From Motacilla alba alba (taxonomy: Eukaryota > Chordata > Aves > Passeriformes > Motacillidae), in contig NC_052018.1 in the NCBI RefSeq assembly GCF_015832195.1, positions 63,549,666-63,613,665 on the forward strand: a stretch of 64,000 nt of DNA, in the 5' to 3' direction. Positions 23,901-36,200 of the stretch are shown here, piece by piece. Below the pieces are notes generated by a model, which saw only the letters and a program-made list of their open reading frames with translations, was not told the DNA's origin and ran no database searches. The translations under genes were made by a program, and so were the position numbers. Each line of letters begins with the position of its first letter. Within the stretch, counting starts at the first letter, position 1.

Positions 23901-26900
23901 GGGCAGAAGAGAGACTGATTTTTCTCTGCTGCTTTGTGTTGGTCTGGCATTTGTTTCAGCCTTGAAGAGTTTGTTTGGTTTTTTTTAAAGACCCTTGCTC
24001 TATTTGGTTACAACATGCCATAATTGTGCGTATTTCAGGAAACAACCTGTTCTTTTCTCCTCATCCCTGTAGGATGGTGCAGCTGTCTTTATGTGCCAGG
24101 GTGATAGCGGGGAAATTCATGTATTCTTCATGCTGCCTGTGGTTTTGGTATTCCTGATTACCCCAAGGTGGCCTCGGAGCATTCCCCAGTGACTTGTTGT
24201 TACCAGGGTTAGCGAAACACTGACGACATCAATCTGAGGGAACAAGCCCTTGCCAACTTGTGACAATTTTCTGGAGCAATGCACAGATGACTGGGTAAAT
24301 GAAAGTGCCCGCGAGGGACATTTTTGTTTTGTTTTAATAGTAAACATTATCAATAAAGCCCTCTTGCATCCATTAATCAAAGCTAATTTGGCACACAACC
24401 CTTGCAAAACAATGGATTTTTTTTTTTTTTTTAATTGAGAAGCAGGTCTTTTAGCAGCAGATTGAAATTACTGGATTGCCTGTTGTTTTCCCAGGCTTTT
24501 GCTTCAGAATTTCTGCTCTAGCCTCTCTTTAAATTAAGGACCATCAGCCACTGTTTCCATATAATTAGTATGTTCTTCTGGTCATCTGTTAAGGCTCTGT
24601 ACACTCTGGTCCTACCCGAATAAACCAGGAATGCCCTCTTTGTTCAAATTCTGTGGCAAAGAAATTCCTGAATGAATTTGGAGAAGTTGGTTACAGATTC
24701 CTTTCTTGACCTACAGCAGCTCTTTAAAAGATTTTGCCCTTTCTGTGCCCTTTGTCTGAAGAGTAAGGCAAACAAAAGATAAGGCGAACTAATTCATTAC
24801 TTCATTGTGTTTGTTTTCTTCCTCACTTAAGGCAGAAGGCAGCCAATTCCTAAAACCATTTATTTTATTAATTTTAAGGCCAAGCACTTAGTGTCTGCAC
24901 CTGCAAACACTGCTGGGTTTATTACAGAAGAACCTTTTGTTTGCAGTCGTCGGAAACCACAACAGGATCTAACAAATGCTGCCTGCAGTATCTGATTGAA
25001 CACTCCACCAGTATAGCTGTAGCTAGGGTAGAAATAAAAAAATAAAGTTTTTTTCATTGAAAATCATATTTTGATGATAGATAAAGGATTTTAATTTGGC
25101 TCCTGAGTTTACATAGGATTAAAGTGGAACTGTGTCCCTCCTTCAAATAAAAGATCATTGTTTTAGATTTAATTCTCTAGGAAAACAATTTCAAATTTTG
25201 TCACAGGTTTTATTGGAAGAAAGTTGTTCTAATTATGGGCATACATTTTTTACCCAAATGTTTATATTGGTTCTGTTCATTTCTGCTCCTTAAAGGTATG
25301 AACAACTCAATTTTTTCTTCTACATTTGACAGTTTGGAAAATTCTGTTTCTCACGCCAGTTTTGAAGGGTGGGACAAGGCCCTGCAGCTGCAAATCTGGA
25401 GTGCAAGAGTAGCTCTATAGTAGTTGTTTCACTGATAATTTTAGAAAGATCCATTCATCACAAGCCACCTGCCTGCATGACTTTTTCCAGAACAAGATAC
25501 ATCTTTTTAGCTCCTGCTATGGTGAATTCTCAGCATTTGAGTTACTTTGAGTTAGTGCTTTAAAGGACATACTTTCTGCCACATCATTTGAGTAAGTTAC
25601 TTGTTTCATTATGTTTGCTGTGACTTTCCCCAAACGATTTTCTTAATCTTAAATAATCTTTGAAATATTTCTTTCCTTCCTCACTGTATGAGGAAACTCC
25701 ACCCTTAGTCCTCAAGTAGAATAGGTAATGTAATATATGCTATCAACTGCAAGAGATAATAGCAAAATATTTTTCTCTTGCTTCAGAGTTGTAAGAATAT
25801 TTGGTTTTACTTATCAAAATAATGTTTAATATATTTTTTTCCAGTGCTTGGCTTCCGAGTCAGTGCTGACCCTTTAAAGATATGCTGGGGCTGACCTAAC
25901 CTCTCTTTATCTCCTGTCTCTTATCACCAGTGGGAGCACAGGGCCTGGTGGGTTTGGGGTCTGGTTTTCCTTAGTGCTTGAGCTGCCTGCACACTAGATA
26001 GTGTGGCTTTTGTCAGCCCTCAAATTCAAAATTTTGTTTTTACTTCAGCTGTTTGCTTTGGATAGCATTTCAGAGTGGTTTGTTTTGGTTTGGTTTGGTT
26101 TTTTGGGGGGTTTCGTTTTGTTCTGTTGCTTTTGGTTTTGTTATGCTCAGCTTGAACGGCAAACGTGTAAGAAGAATTCAGGCTTTAGAAAAATAGTTGG
26201 CACCCATCCAGGGTATCAGAAATGGATGTCTCCAAAGATTGCTTTGGTTCCAAAAGGGAACAGGGCTTACTTAGATGTCCCAACAGCCCTGCTAGTCAGC
26301 TGGCAGTCAAATTGGGATGCACCTTGATGTGCAGCAACATGTGAAGCAGGACAGAAAGAGCCTAAGCCCGCATCATTTTTTTCAGTGAGTTGGGCAGATC
26401 TGAGCTGGATTTTCTCTCATGCTCATTTTAGTGGTACAGTCTTTAGTATCCAAAAAATATGTACAAACTTTTCTTGAATTTATTTCCCTCCCATCCTATT
26501 GCATTTTCAGATTAGGGCAGCTAAGAGAAATGGCACTAGCAATGTTATGTTTCAACAAGGGAAAAATGACACTGCAGCTTTTCTTCTAGTTGTGCTGAGA
26601 GAGCTGATAGATGTTTTACTGAGTTGAGGCTAAGGGAGAGGATGAAAGATGTGGTTTGGTGTTTCATGTGGTTAAAACATTTCTATTTAAAAAATCATGA
26701 CCATTCCCTATTAAAAATGGCTATATATGCACAGTTCTCCATGTCAGTTGTGGTCTCCTCTATGGAGCCAGTCTATTTAGCATCCATTTGGGGGGAGCAG
26801 TGTCCCCCTGAGGGGGGGGAACAGGCAATGGCAGATGGCATTATGGCAGCTGGGAGAGTGCTTCTCCTGTCCTAGGATAGATGTGGTGGGATATGTTCTT

Positions 26901-28865
26901 TCACATTTGTAGCTGTCTCTTGGTATCCAATGCAACATGTTATTTTGTAATATGGCTGTTGGAAGATATTTCCGTGTTATTTCCATAAAGTTCACCCAGG
27001 TATGATGGGGAAATTTGGTTGCCTAGAGTCACAGACTGAAAAATGAAATGCAGGGTGTAGAACTGGTTCCCTAATGGGAATTTGATTTCATACTGCAAAT
27101 GGCCAGGCAAGATAAGACCTGCAGCAAGGAGCTGCCAGCTTCCTAGAGGGCAAGGTCCACTACCTTTAAGGCAGTCAGGGGGATATCAGGCCTCCTTGGT
27201 TTTGCTGCTATAAAGCTGCACGTGTCCTTGCTTCACTCATAGAGTCCTGATGCATTAAAAAAAAAAAAAGATGCTAAACTGCTTTTGGCCTGCCTGGAGG
27301 TTGATAATTCTGCCCTCTTTCAAAATACGTGAATTTTTATTTCTTTTTTTTAAACATTCCCTTTTTCCCAATGGATATCAGGAAAGTGACATCAGAAGTG
27401 TTAAAGGAGGATCCCTTTCACACTTTGCTCTACTCCTGCTGAGGGTGGGAGGGGAAGCTGGTGAACAGGACAGGGTGTATCCCCTGAGGAAGATACACTC
27501 CCCCTAGGGCCCGAACCTTCCCAGAGGAGTATGTTCCACTGGTGTTATGGCCCAGAGCAAATCAGACTTTTCAGCAATTGTCTCTAAGCTGTGTCTAATT
27601 TCTCAGACACTATTATTGTTCTACAGTTGGCTTCCTCTTCCTTGTTTTATTGACACAGTCTTCCCCACTGCCCATGTACAGAACAGACTGCTGGGGTTTT
27701 TGTTTTTGGTTTTTTTTGTTTGTTTTTTTTTTGTTTGTTTGTTTGGGGTTTTTTTTTTTTTTTTTTTTTTTTTTGGTAGTTTTTTTGTGGTTTATTTATT
27801 AATTATTTACTTTTGTATTTATTTTTGTATTTTCTGCTTGTGTTTGTGATTCCCCTAGAATCTGCTGTGTCATTTCTTAGTTCCCAGTCGATTGTTGGCA
27901 GCTGCTCTCAGTCCCCGGTGATTATCACTGATGCGCTTCTTACTTCCCCTTGCAGGTAATTAATGAGTAGATTTAACAAGATTGGACCTTAAAATCCCTC
28001 TGGTATCCAAGTAACCTTCCTCCAGCTACAATATGTTTTTGTTTATTTTGCCTCCATAACCTGTTTGCTCCCAGAGCCCTCTGAAAAGTTAGGGTAGGAA
28101 AGAGCGCATGCATGCCTGGAGAACCAGAAAATGGAATTAGAGGAAAGGGCCCCTTTGCTTCTCAGAGCATAAGGGAATATTGACATTAGCCTGTATCATT
28201 TCTAGCAGGATTTGCAAGAGAAAGGGCAGGCTAAGTTATATAAATGTTCTTTTTCTTTTTAATTTCAAATTATTCCAATGTAATGTCTCAATTTTTCTGC
28301 CACCACAGCCTGCTCATAGTCCACTCTAAAGTGAAGTAACTTTTCTTACGTGAAGACAGATACTTGAAATGTTATTCTTTAATATCGAAGCCCAGCTAAT
28401 GGTACTTAGCATCTCATCAATACTGCTTCATCTGGGGTCTGAATTGCTGTTTTCAAGGTGTCTGGGCCAGGGTTTTTTTTTGGAGCTCCACCTGAAGATA
28501 ACATGTGTTTGCATGTGTTCTTCATTTTCATTTGGCTTTCCATGGAGGATTTTAGGATTTGTTCTTTTGGAGACAGTTGCAATTCTTGTTTGTTCAGCAA
28601 GATAGGCTATTCTGACCCTTACCTTGTTCCCTGGCTTTTTTATTTCTTTGCTGTACAAGGCCAAGCCAGGTTAGTCAACACATCACAGCATAATTTAGAC
28701 CCAAATACCATGGATAAGCACAGTGCTGGTGGCAGCTCTTTGTGACCCTTATAAAACAAAATGCTTACAAGGTTGTGTCCTTCTGTTATGGAAGGTGTCA
28801 TCTGCAGAAACAGGGAATAATGTAATAAATCTTTTTAGCCATAACATCGCTGGTACTGAGCAGAG
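14930..28865 (+). other. NHSL1: Large NHSL1 intron segment
   Basis: This follows the 14725 exon donor and holds no further convincing exon. It is CpG-poor with low-complexity tracts: T16 at 20387-20402, four TTTG units at 21757-21772, T16 at 24417-24432, a GGTTT-rich tract at about 26079-26140 and a long T/G tract at 27690-27830. A small CpG-bearing open frame at 17413-17565 and a minus-strand 132-codon frame at 20880-21278 are discussed in the findings. Confidence 0.65.
27690..27830. repeat. T-rich low-complexity tract with TTTG units
   Basis: Long T runs are interspersed with GTTT/GG, including about 30 consecutive T near 27746-27774. It reads as simple sequence. Lengths in such tracts are often unreliable in assemblies. 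Confidence 0.85.
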
Positions 28866-29023
28866 GAATCATAGAATGGCTTGGGCTGGAAGGGACCTTA
28901 AAGACCTTGTGGTTCCAACCCCCCTGCTCTGGCCAGGAATATCTCCCAGTAGACCAGGTTGCTCAAAGCCCCATCCAGCCTTGCCTTTGAACACTTCCAG
29001 AGATGGGGCATCCACCCACCTGC
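28866..29023 (-). mobile_element. CR1 LINE 3' fragment, relatively well preserved
   Basis: The sequence starts AATCATAGAATGGCTTGGGC and continues with 'ggaagggacc..aaagacc..ttccaacccccctgc', then 'gaccaggttgctcaaagccccatcc' and 'aacacttccagagatggggcatcca'. This is the classic chicken-type CR1 3' end in reverse complement. Only about 158 bases are present. It ends roughly 430 bases before the ATG of the CpG-island first exon. Confidence 0.95.
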
Positions 29024-29304
29024 AGTTGGGCTTATACAGTATTGCGAAAATAAACATTTTCTCTAGCTTGACTGTTTAGATACACTTAGAAGATTTTGGA
29101 TTATGAATAAACTCTATAGAAGAAGTAGAAAACTGCTCAAAGCACTTTCTGCAGAGAGACCAGACGCAGGGGGAGGATCACCAAGAGCCGAGTCAGTAAT
29201 TCGTAAGGAACAGGCGCGCTGGATTACAGTGACTTCCCTCCCTAGCGCTGACCCCTGGATGCCCACGAGCTGCAGGAGGGCAGTGACAAATGCTGACAGA
29301 TGAT

Positions 29305-29770
29305 CCGGGCTGTCCCTCCCCAGGAGCCCGGCCCGTCCCGTCAGTGGCCGCGCTCGTCGGGCCGCGTTTCGCCGCGGGCCGGGCGGGCGGTGCGGGAGGC
29401 GGCAGGGAGTGAGGCCGGGCCCCGCCTCGCCGCTGCCCGCCGGGCCGCAGGATGTTCTGCCTGAAAGGTGAGGCTGCTCTGCGGGGTGGGGAGCGGCCGC
29501 TCGGCCTGGGGACAGCGCGTGGCTTTGTGGCTCCTTTTGTTGTCCCGATCGTGAGGGAAGGTGCCGGGCAGCCCGGCAGACAAAAGGCTGGCACGGTGCG
29601 AGGGCAGGAGCGCGGCCGGCGCGGGAGCCGCCGCGGGGCTTCGTGTGGGGAGCGTCGCTGCCGGTGACACAGCCCCGGGGGCGGATTTGCCTTCGTTTGG
29701 TTTTTCCCCCGCACGGGTGAGATGCCGTGGAGCCCCCGCAGAGGAGCTGAGAGGTGGCCGGTCGTGCTGT
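29305..29770. promoter_or_regulatory. NHSL1: CpG island promoter around the MFCLK first exon
   Basis: This is the strongest CpG cluster in the window, with dense CG, CCGCC, GGGCGG (Sp1-like) and CGCG motifs on both sides of 29452. It is the expected structure of a broad, housekeeping-type vertebrate promoter. No TATA box is evident. Long open frames on the minus strand here (29193-29859) are composition artefacts: they are Pro/Arg/Ala-rich with no domain. Confidence 0.8.
29452..29467 (+). CDS. NHSL1: NHSL1 alternative first coding exon, five codons (M-F-C-L-K)
   Basis: A 16-base coding exon: ATG TTC TGC CTG AAA G, followed directly by the donor GTGAGG (AAAG|GTGAGG, GT at 29468). The start has A at -3, and an in-frame TGA at 29410-29412 closes the frame upstream. 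The exon ends in the same phase, with the same overhanging G, as the 14725 exon, so it would join an NHSL1 exon 2 beginning CA to give MFCLK-A. Its place in a CpG island between two other NHSL1-like first exons supports it. The evidence is position, start, donor and phase; a five-residue peptide carries almost no homology signal. The frame reads on through the intron without meaning. Confidence 0.6.
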
Positions 29771-30178
29771 GTTACTGCAGGTGCTTGATAGAAACTCTGC
29801 TGCTCTGCTGGGTGATGCTTCCTCTCATTCGGAGATGGTGCAGACCGTCGGAACAGCAAGAGTTTTTGGATCCAATGAGATAGTCTTATTTTATCTTTTT
29901 AATTGAACTTCTTAAGCACGTGGTTCTGAAACTGAAAGACTAGGAGAAGCTTACTGGGTTTGTTTCACGCCCATATTTCTGGTTTGTTTGGCTTTTTTTT
30001 TTAATAATTGATATTACTGCTACTTTTCGTACTGAAGTAAGGTGAAAGCTGACACCAGAGAGCCGTTGTAAGGAGGGGTTTAGGAGTTTTTATAAGAATA
30101 CAAATTTCCCTGGGAAAGAATAACGTTAATTACTTAAGTGCTTATCAGTGCTTGCTCAGGGTGTTTTTCTAAGCTAGT
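29771..30178 (+). other. NHSL1: Intron just downstream of the CpG island
   Basis: Composition returns to AT-rich, CpG-poor intron. I see nothing else in it. Confidence 0.55.
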
Positions 30179-30280
30179 TAGGGACATGGTTTAGTGGTGG
30201 ACTTGGCAGTGCTGAGTTAACAGCTGGATTCCGTGATCTACGAGGTCTTTTCCAAAGTAAATGGTTCTATGATTCTATAA
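30179..30280 (+). mobile_element. CR1 LINE 3' tail on the + strand
   Basis: The sequence runs 'gggacatggtttagtggtgg', then 'ggattccgtgatctacgaggtcttttccaa', and ends TTCTATGATTCTATAA. That is the sense-strand CR1 3' end with its short terminal repeats. It is the only CR1 copy in the window in the + orientation. It is heavily 5'-truncated, about 100 bases. Confidence 0.92.
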
Positions 30281-33200
30281 ACCATTGACTACTTTTATTC
30301 TACTAATCTTCTGTTAATGCAAAGTTCCCACTAAAGGATCTTGGTGCAACCAAGAACAATAGTTCCTTTCCTGCAAATTTCAGAGTAGCGATCCAGCGTT
30401 CCTAGAGAAAACCTCAGCAAATTGCACAACACAGTTTGCTGTGCAGTGGTTTACCTTAAATGAAATTGCTCTTGTGTACAAAAAACCTGCACAGTTAAAA
30501 ATTTGTAACTCCCCAGCAAGAGGTTTTCAATTCACAACAATTCAGCAGATCACTGGAATTACAAAGCAATAAAAGATGAAACTTTTGCTGCAGCATTAAT
30601 CTTACAGGACAGAAATTGTTTAAATGAAAAATATAATAGATGAAAGGTTTTCAAGCCTGTTGAGACAGCTGAAAACACGGACACTTCTGTAATCTGGATC
30701 ACCTGGCTGGAAATGGACCAAGGAGTGAAGTTTTCAGAGATTGTCCTATGTGCAGCAAATGAGCTTGTACAGAAGCAAAATATTTTTGCCTTACGTAATT
30801 AAATTGAATTGCTCTAGCTTTTTTCTTTTAAATCCTAAGTTGAACGCATAGGAAAATGCATGTCACGTTGAAAAAACTTTTCAACATTTTCAGGTTTCAC
30901 TTGTGAATAAGTTGCTAGTTCCAAGACGAAAGCCCATCTAAGGGCTTCTCTTCACAGCCTTCAGGTGTCTCCATCTCCTGAAACACATGTTGGAGTTTGA
31001 GCTAAGTTGGGCACCTGCAGCAGAGGCAATCTGGGTTATTGATCTTTGGGACTGAAGGAGTACAAATGGAATATTTAAATAAATTTCCCTGGTAAAGAAT
31101 ACATTCCTAGGAACATCATGAACTGTTCATTGGAACGTGGTGAAAAGTGAGCTCATATTTCTGTGATAACAGCCTGGAGTTTCTCTTTCCTTCATAGCTT
31201 TTGTAAAGGCAGAAAGAATAGTGCAAAGAAATGCTGCAAAGTAGGCACGTTTGCTCACTGCCTGCACTTGGGCAGTATTTTCCATCCTTGATTTTCTTAC
31301 AGCTGTGCATTTGAGAGGGAAGTCTTTTATACTAATAATAGCAAGAAGTTATGATAGAAGCTATCCATGAAAAATCCCAGGCATGTGCTGCTTGCTCTCT
31401 GGAGAAGAGTTCCATATTAGAAATGCAGATTTTTTTCTTAAATTTTTTTCTTAAAAGATCACAGGGCTGCTCACCAGTTGTCTCATGTGTTGTGTGTATG
31501 TAAGGACATTCCTTGGATTCCCTTCTTGGCAATTTTCTCCTGGAATATCCAATGTTTGAAATCTGAAACAGATTTTCTCTGTCTTTAAATAAATGTGTTT
31601 TCCAAGTTGAACTAGACAAGAAAAAAATTGTACTAGTTGCCTTATTTTTTTTTCCTATTTAAAGTGTTATTTGTGTGTGTGTGTAACACCAGGCCAAAAT
31701 GAGGAAGGGGACTTAAAATAATCCAAATGAAGGAATCTATCAAAGTGAAGATTCCTGGCAAAATTAAATGAGTTTAGTTTAAGCCTGGATTGATCTTGTG
31801 ACATTTCTTCCCCTGTATTCATTTCAATTTTAAAATTTCTGTTTTGGTTACGCATAATCACAATCCATTATTTTTGTAGTTGTTTTTTTATATCATATAT
31901 ATTATTAGGGTGAGTAGGACACTTACTATTGCAGTTCTTTGATGGATAAAAGCAGTTTGAACAAACGCAGAATAAGTACAGATTGACAATTAAGCATATG
32001 GCTATAAGATTAAAAAAACCCTACTTCTCAATTCTCAGTTACACCTGTGTGAACCTTGGACATGCCAGGTTGGCTTTGTCAGCTGCACCACCAAGAGCTC
32101 TGTCAGACATGTTGTGTTCTCTGGATGTGGGGGGAAAAAAATCAGGTTCTGCTGAGCTGCTAGCAAGATTTCACTGTTTAAGACTGCATAAAGTTTGAAT
32201 GTTTTGGTCATTAAATGACAGCTTTTTACATTCACACTGAAGGAAGGAGAGGATTGGAGGTAGGGAAGGATATGTTCATGGCTGTGGGTGACAGCATCTG
32301 GTACAGGACCAGCCTTTCTCTGTTATGTGGCAGTGAATGGGAATGGCTTCTAACTGTGCCTGGAAGTATGGAATGAAATTGAACATAACAAAAGGAAGAT
32401 TACAGGTCTGGATAATAACATTCTGGCTGAAGTTAGTCCATGCTGAGAAATACTGAGTATATTCTTTTGCTTTCAAGTATCATTCAAGTCCTTCACCTAT
32501 GGCTACAGTCCTATTGTTGAATGTGCTTGAACACCAACAAAACACTGTTTCTGCTCGGATTCATTTACCATCTAAAGGCATTGGAAGGGGCAGCGTATAT
32601 AAAAACAAAGTGAATTTTCAAAGGTAGTGGAATGCCTGGGTGGCAGAGCTGCAGCCGTGCCTGCGGTGCCTACCCTGCTTCTTTCTTGGCTCAATTTGTA
32701 GCAGAGATGCAAACCCCAGGGAGTATTTGTGCCGTGCTGACCCACTGGGGGAGAGTGGAGTACCCCAGCTCTTGCTTCTGCAGTTCAGAGGTTGCCTGTA
32801 AATACATTTAATCACCTCACTGTGGAAGCATGTTGTTCCACTCCTTGGAGCTGTTTCATTTGACTGCCTCTGAGGAGACCATCAAATGGCACGGGTACAG
32901 AACCTGCAGAATGAATGCCTATTGTTTGCTGTCGTTTTACTTAGCTTTTTTTTTTTTTTTTTTGCTCCTAGAACAGGGTGTGGGTGCCTATTTTTTCCGT
33001 TAAATTTTTAAGAAGGTCAGTGGCAGTGGGTGAAGCAGGGGGAACATATTCAGGCATTAGATAAAAATCTCTTCTGGCAGGTACAGCAGCCTTTCCCAGG
33101 GCACATGGGCTTTCAGCTGGGGTGGTGTGGTGACAACACAAGGCAGATAGATTCAGCTGCGAAATCAGTTAGTATTGAACCTCTCCATCAGTAAATCTTG

Positions 33201-36200
33201 ATAACTGGAAATATGGAGTCAGAGCAGACTGCTGTATGTGCCTCGTCCTCAGTACTTGAACTCAGCTTGTGCTTTTCTAACACTGCACAGTATAAACACA
33301 GAGAAAAATACTTGATGTTTGTAGCCCGTTTGTTGACTCAGGTGGTATTATTCTTAAAACTATGGAAATTGACTCCTCTACTGTCACAACTGTATAATTA
33401 AGACACAGCTTTTCCTTCACATGTGCATTTAATGCACTCTCTGCCTTTCTGCTCCACATCTGGGTCTTTATTGCAGGCTGCAACAGGAGCCATTTGCACA
33501 ATTCACACAGTGCTGCAGTCCTGAGGAGGGCCTGTTGGTAGATGAATCATAGGCAGAAAGATCTGCTGTTTTCCTTGACCTGTTAATATTTGCTTTTAAG
33601 CAGTATCTGTTAACCCCCTCCATTGTCTGGAAGGCAGCAGTACAATGAATTTGGCCATTGCTGTGCAAAGCAATAATAGAGGGCAGTGAACGTCTGCCCA
33701 ATTGTAGAAAGAAGCCACCAGTTAAAATTAAGCAGTAAAATGCATGCAGGCTAGAGAGCATTAAACTAGATGTAGAAGTAGCATGCACAGCTGACTGGAT
33801 TCAAAAGCACTGAAAGAATTCCATGTTGAAGTGGTCTTTGAGACAGCATACACATACTCGAAATCTATTAATATCTTCATGAATTTTTCAGTGCTTTAAG
33901 CATAGTAATGATTGCACGTTGTGTAAGTATTGTGTTACCAGATTTGTAGTCTCTCTGCTTGTCATTCTTCTGCATTGGCTTTCTCCCCTAGCCCCCTCCC
34001 CCCACAACAGCATTTCTGCAGAAGGCTGCTGTTACTTCCAGGGAAATGCCATAAACCTTTGTCAAATGGGAGACCTGTTCCCTGTGAAAGCATTTTGCCT
34101 GGTATTAAGAAATGGAAATTTTGTTAATTCTTTTATTCAGAGTCCTGTCACAGCTGTGATCTTGCCTGTGGTTAATGGCTGGCAAAACAGTCTATAATTA
34201 CCTCAGGCATCTCTTTCTAATACTAGCCCAGTCATCCAGAGCATCCCACATTTTTCTAGCTATATTTTTAAAAAATTCAGAAAATGTTTTTGGCATTTGA
34301 AGTTCTTGTATAAGTTATCTGGACTTTCAGACTCTAAAATATTTTAAACTTTATTGCGGGTCATATGCAGAGGGATTATAAAAGCATAGCTTATTTAGTC
34401 TAGCTGGTAGCTTGGGAGGTAAATACCACAAGGAGGGAGGAAACCTGTTGAAGTCCAAGGAGAGTACTGGCACAAGATAAATGGTTATGACTGTGTTCTG
34501 AATTAATTGAAGTCAGACATTAAAAGGCTCCAAACCATCTGAGGAGGGAAGTTGTGAAGCAGACATCCAAACAGGATAATGTGGACAAAGAATGTTTTTA
34601 AGATGGTTCTTGATAATGTTGTGGAGAGTTTAAAGTCAGAGTGTGGAGCTGGTAAGGGAAGTTTGTGACAGAGAGCTACATGGAAACTTGGGGACAGAAT
34701 TGCATTTGCACATTGTATATGTTGTAGTTGTCCCATGTTTAAATGCTTCTGTTGGTCCTCCTGTAAAGACCAGGAAGAATTATCCCTTTAAATATGTAAT
34801 TGCATCTTCTGAAGTTTCTCTTTGTTCTGCTTCACTGGAGACTGGCTACAGGAAAAGGCTGGATGAGGAGCAGGGTGTGCTGCAGGTTCTCATGGCATCA
34901 AACCGTCTCACAGATGTGCCCTGCTCACTCCATTCTTTGCTTTAGACAGCAACAGATACTGCTGAGCTGGAAATTTCCCCAAAAGCTCAGCCTGGTAGGG
35001 ATTGCTGGACTTTTCTTGTTCTTTTCTAGTGCCAGCTGTGCTGCACTCTCCTTAGAAGTTTTATGTTACAGATCTCTGAGTTTCAAAGACTCCAGACCTT
35101 GCTGACACCTTTCAGTTTTCTCTTGTTCTTTTCCTGTAAAACACTGTTTTTACCTACCTAGTGAGACGCTGCTGTGTCTCACTTCAGGCTGCTTGTTGAT
35201 AAGGTCTTCTTGGCCTGTGAAACCTTTAAATCCAGAGACATGTTGAACATTTGCTCTTTGCACCATAGCATCCTGGCCTCTTTCTCTTTCTGACTTTTAA
35301 TCCATCTCCTCCACTTCAACTGAAACCCATCAGTAGTGCTGAAACAGAAATACAAGCCAGGAATTTTAGCCACATCCCATAGTAAAGGACTAATACTTGT
35401 AGTGCTCGAGCAGAGGCATCTCCAGCATTGGCAGATCCTGCTTTTCAGGAGAGTAATTTGCTTTCTGTCTACATCTCTGCATCTCAGTCATGAAGTCTTG
35501 GATTATTTTGTGTGACTTTCAGCCTTAAGAGAATTGCTGCATCTTTAACATGTTTATTTGGGATAAAGAAGCATGATGCTTAAGCAATGCGGAAAATCCA
35601 GCTTTTTCCTCCATTCATTATTAAGGCCAACAAGTTGCCAACTCTTGCCTGAAGGCTCAATTTGCAGGGAAGCTTTTGTTAAAATAGGAGAACATCTTTC
35701 CACCATCTGAATGCACAAGTGGACACTCTTCAGTCATTCAGGTTTTGTTGTCCTAGTTTCATACCTGACCTGAATCTGAGCTCTCAAGAAGGTTTTTGTA
35801 GTTGCAAGCAACCAGGAGCCATCATTTGTGCAGCACCTTCTGGAGAGGTGCCCTTCCTCATGCAAACCGTGCTGGAAAACTGAAGATGGGAACAAGGGTT
35901 AGTGTTAACTTCTCTCCTTACAGGCAGAGTGCTGGAGCAAATGTGGCAGACAAATTAGGAGGACAGAAGAAAATGCAAAGCTGTGTTTCCTGCCTAATGG
36001 ATATTTGGAAAACAGTTTTTGATTATTTTCAAAGCCTTTTTTTGCTCAATCTTCAGTACACCAATGTGTATTGTCATGAGTCAGTTCATGCTCTGGAGCA
36101 GTCTTGCTGGTTAGGACAGTGGTCCAGGAGATTGCTGTGGTGAGAGACATCCCACTCTGTCAGGTCACACAGCTTGTAGCTTCACTCTGAAGATCTTGAA

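Noticed and set aside
29193..29859. Two overlapping 170-codon minus-strand frames
   Set aside because: They lie across the CpG island, are Pro/Arg/Ala-rich and overlap in different frames, which is what stop-poor GC-rich DNA produces.
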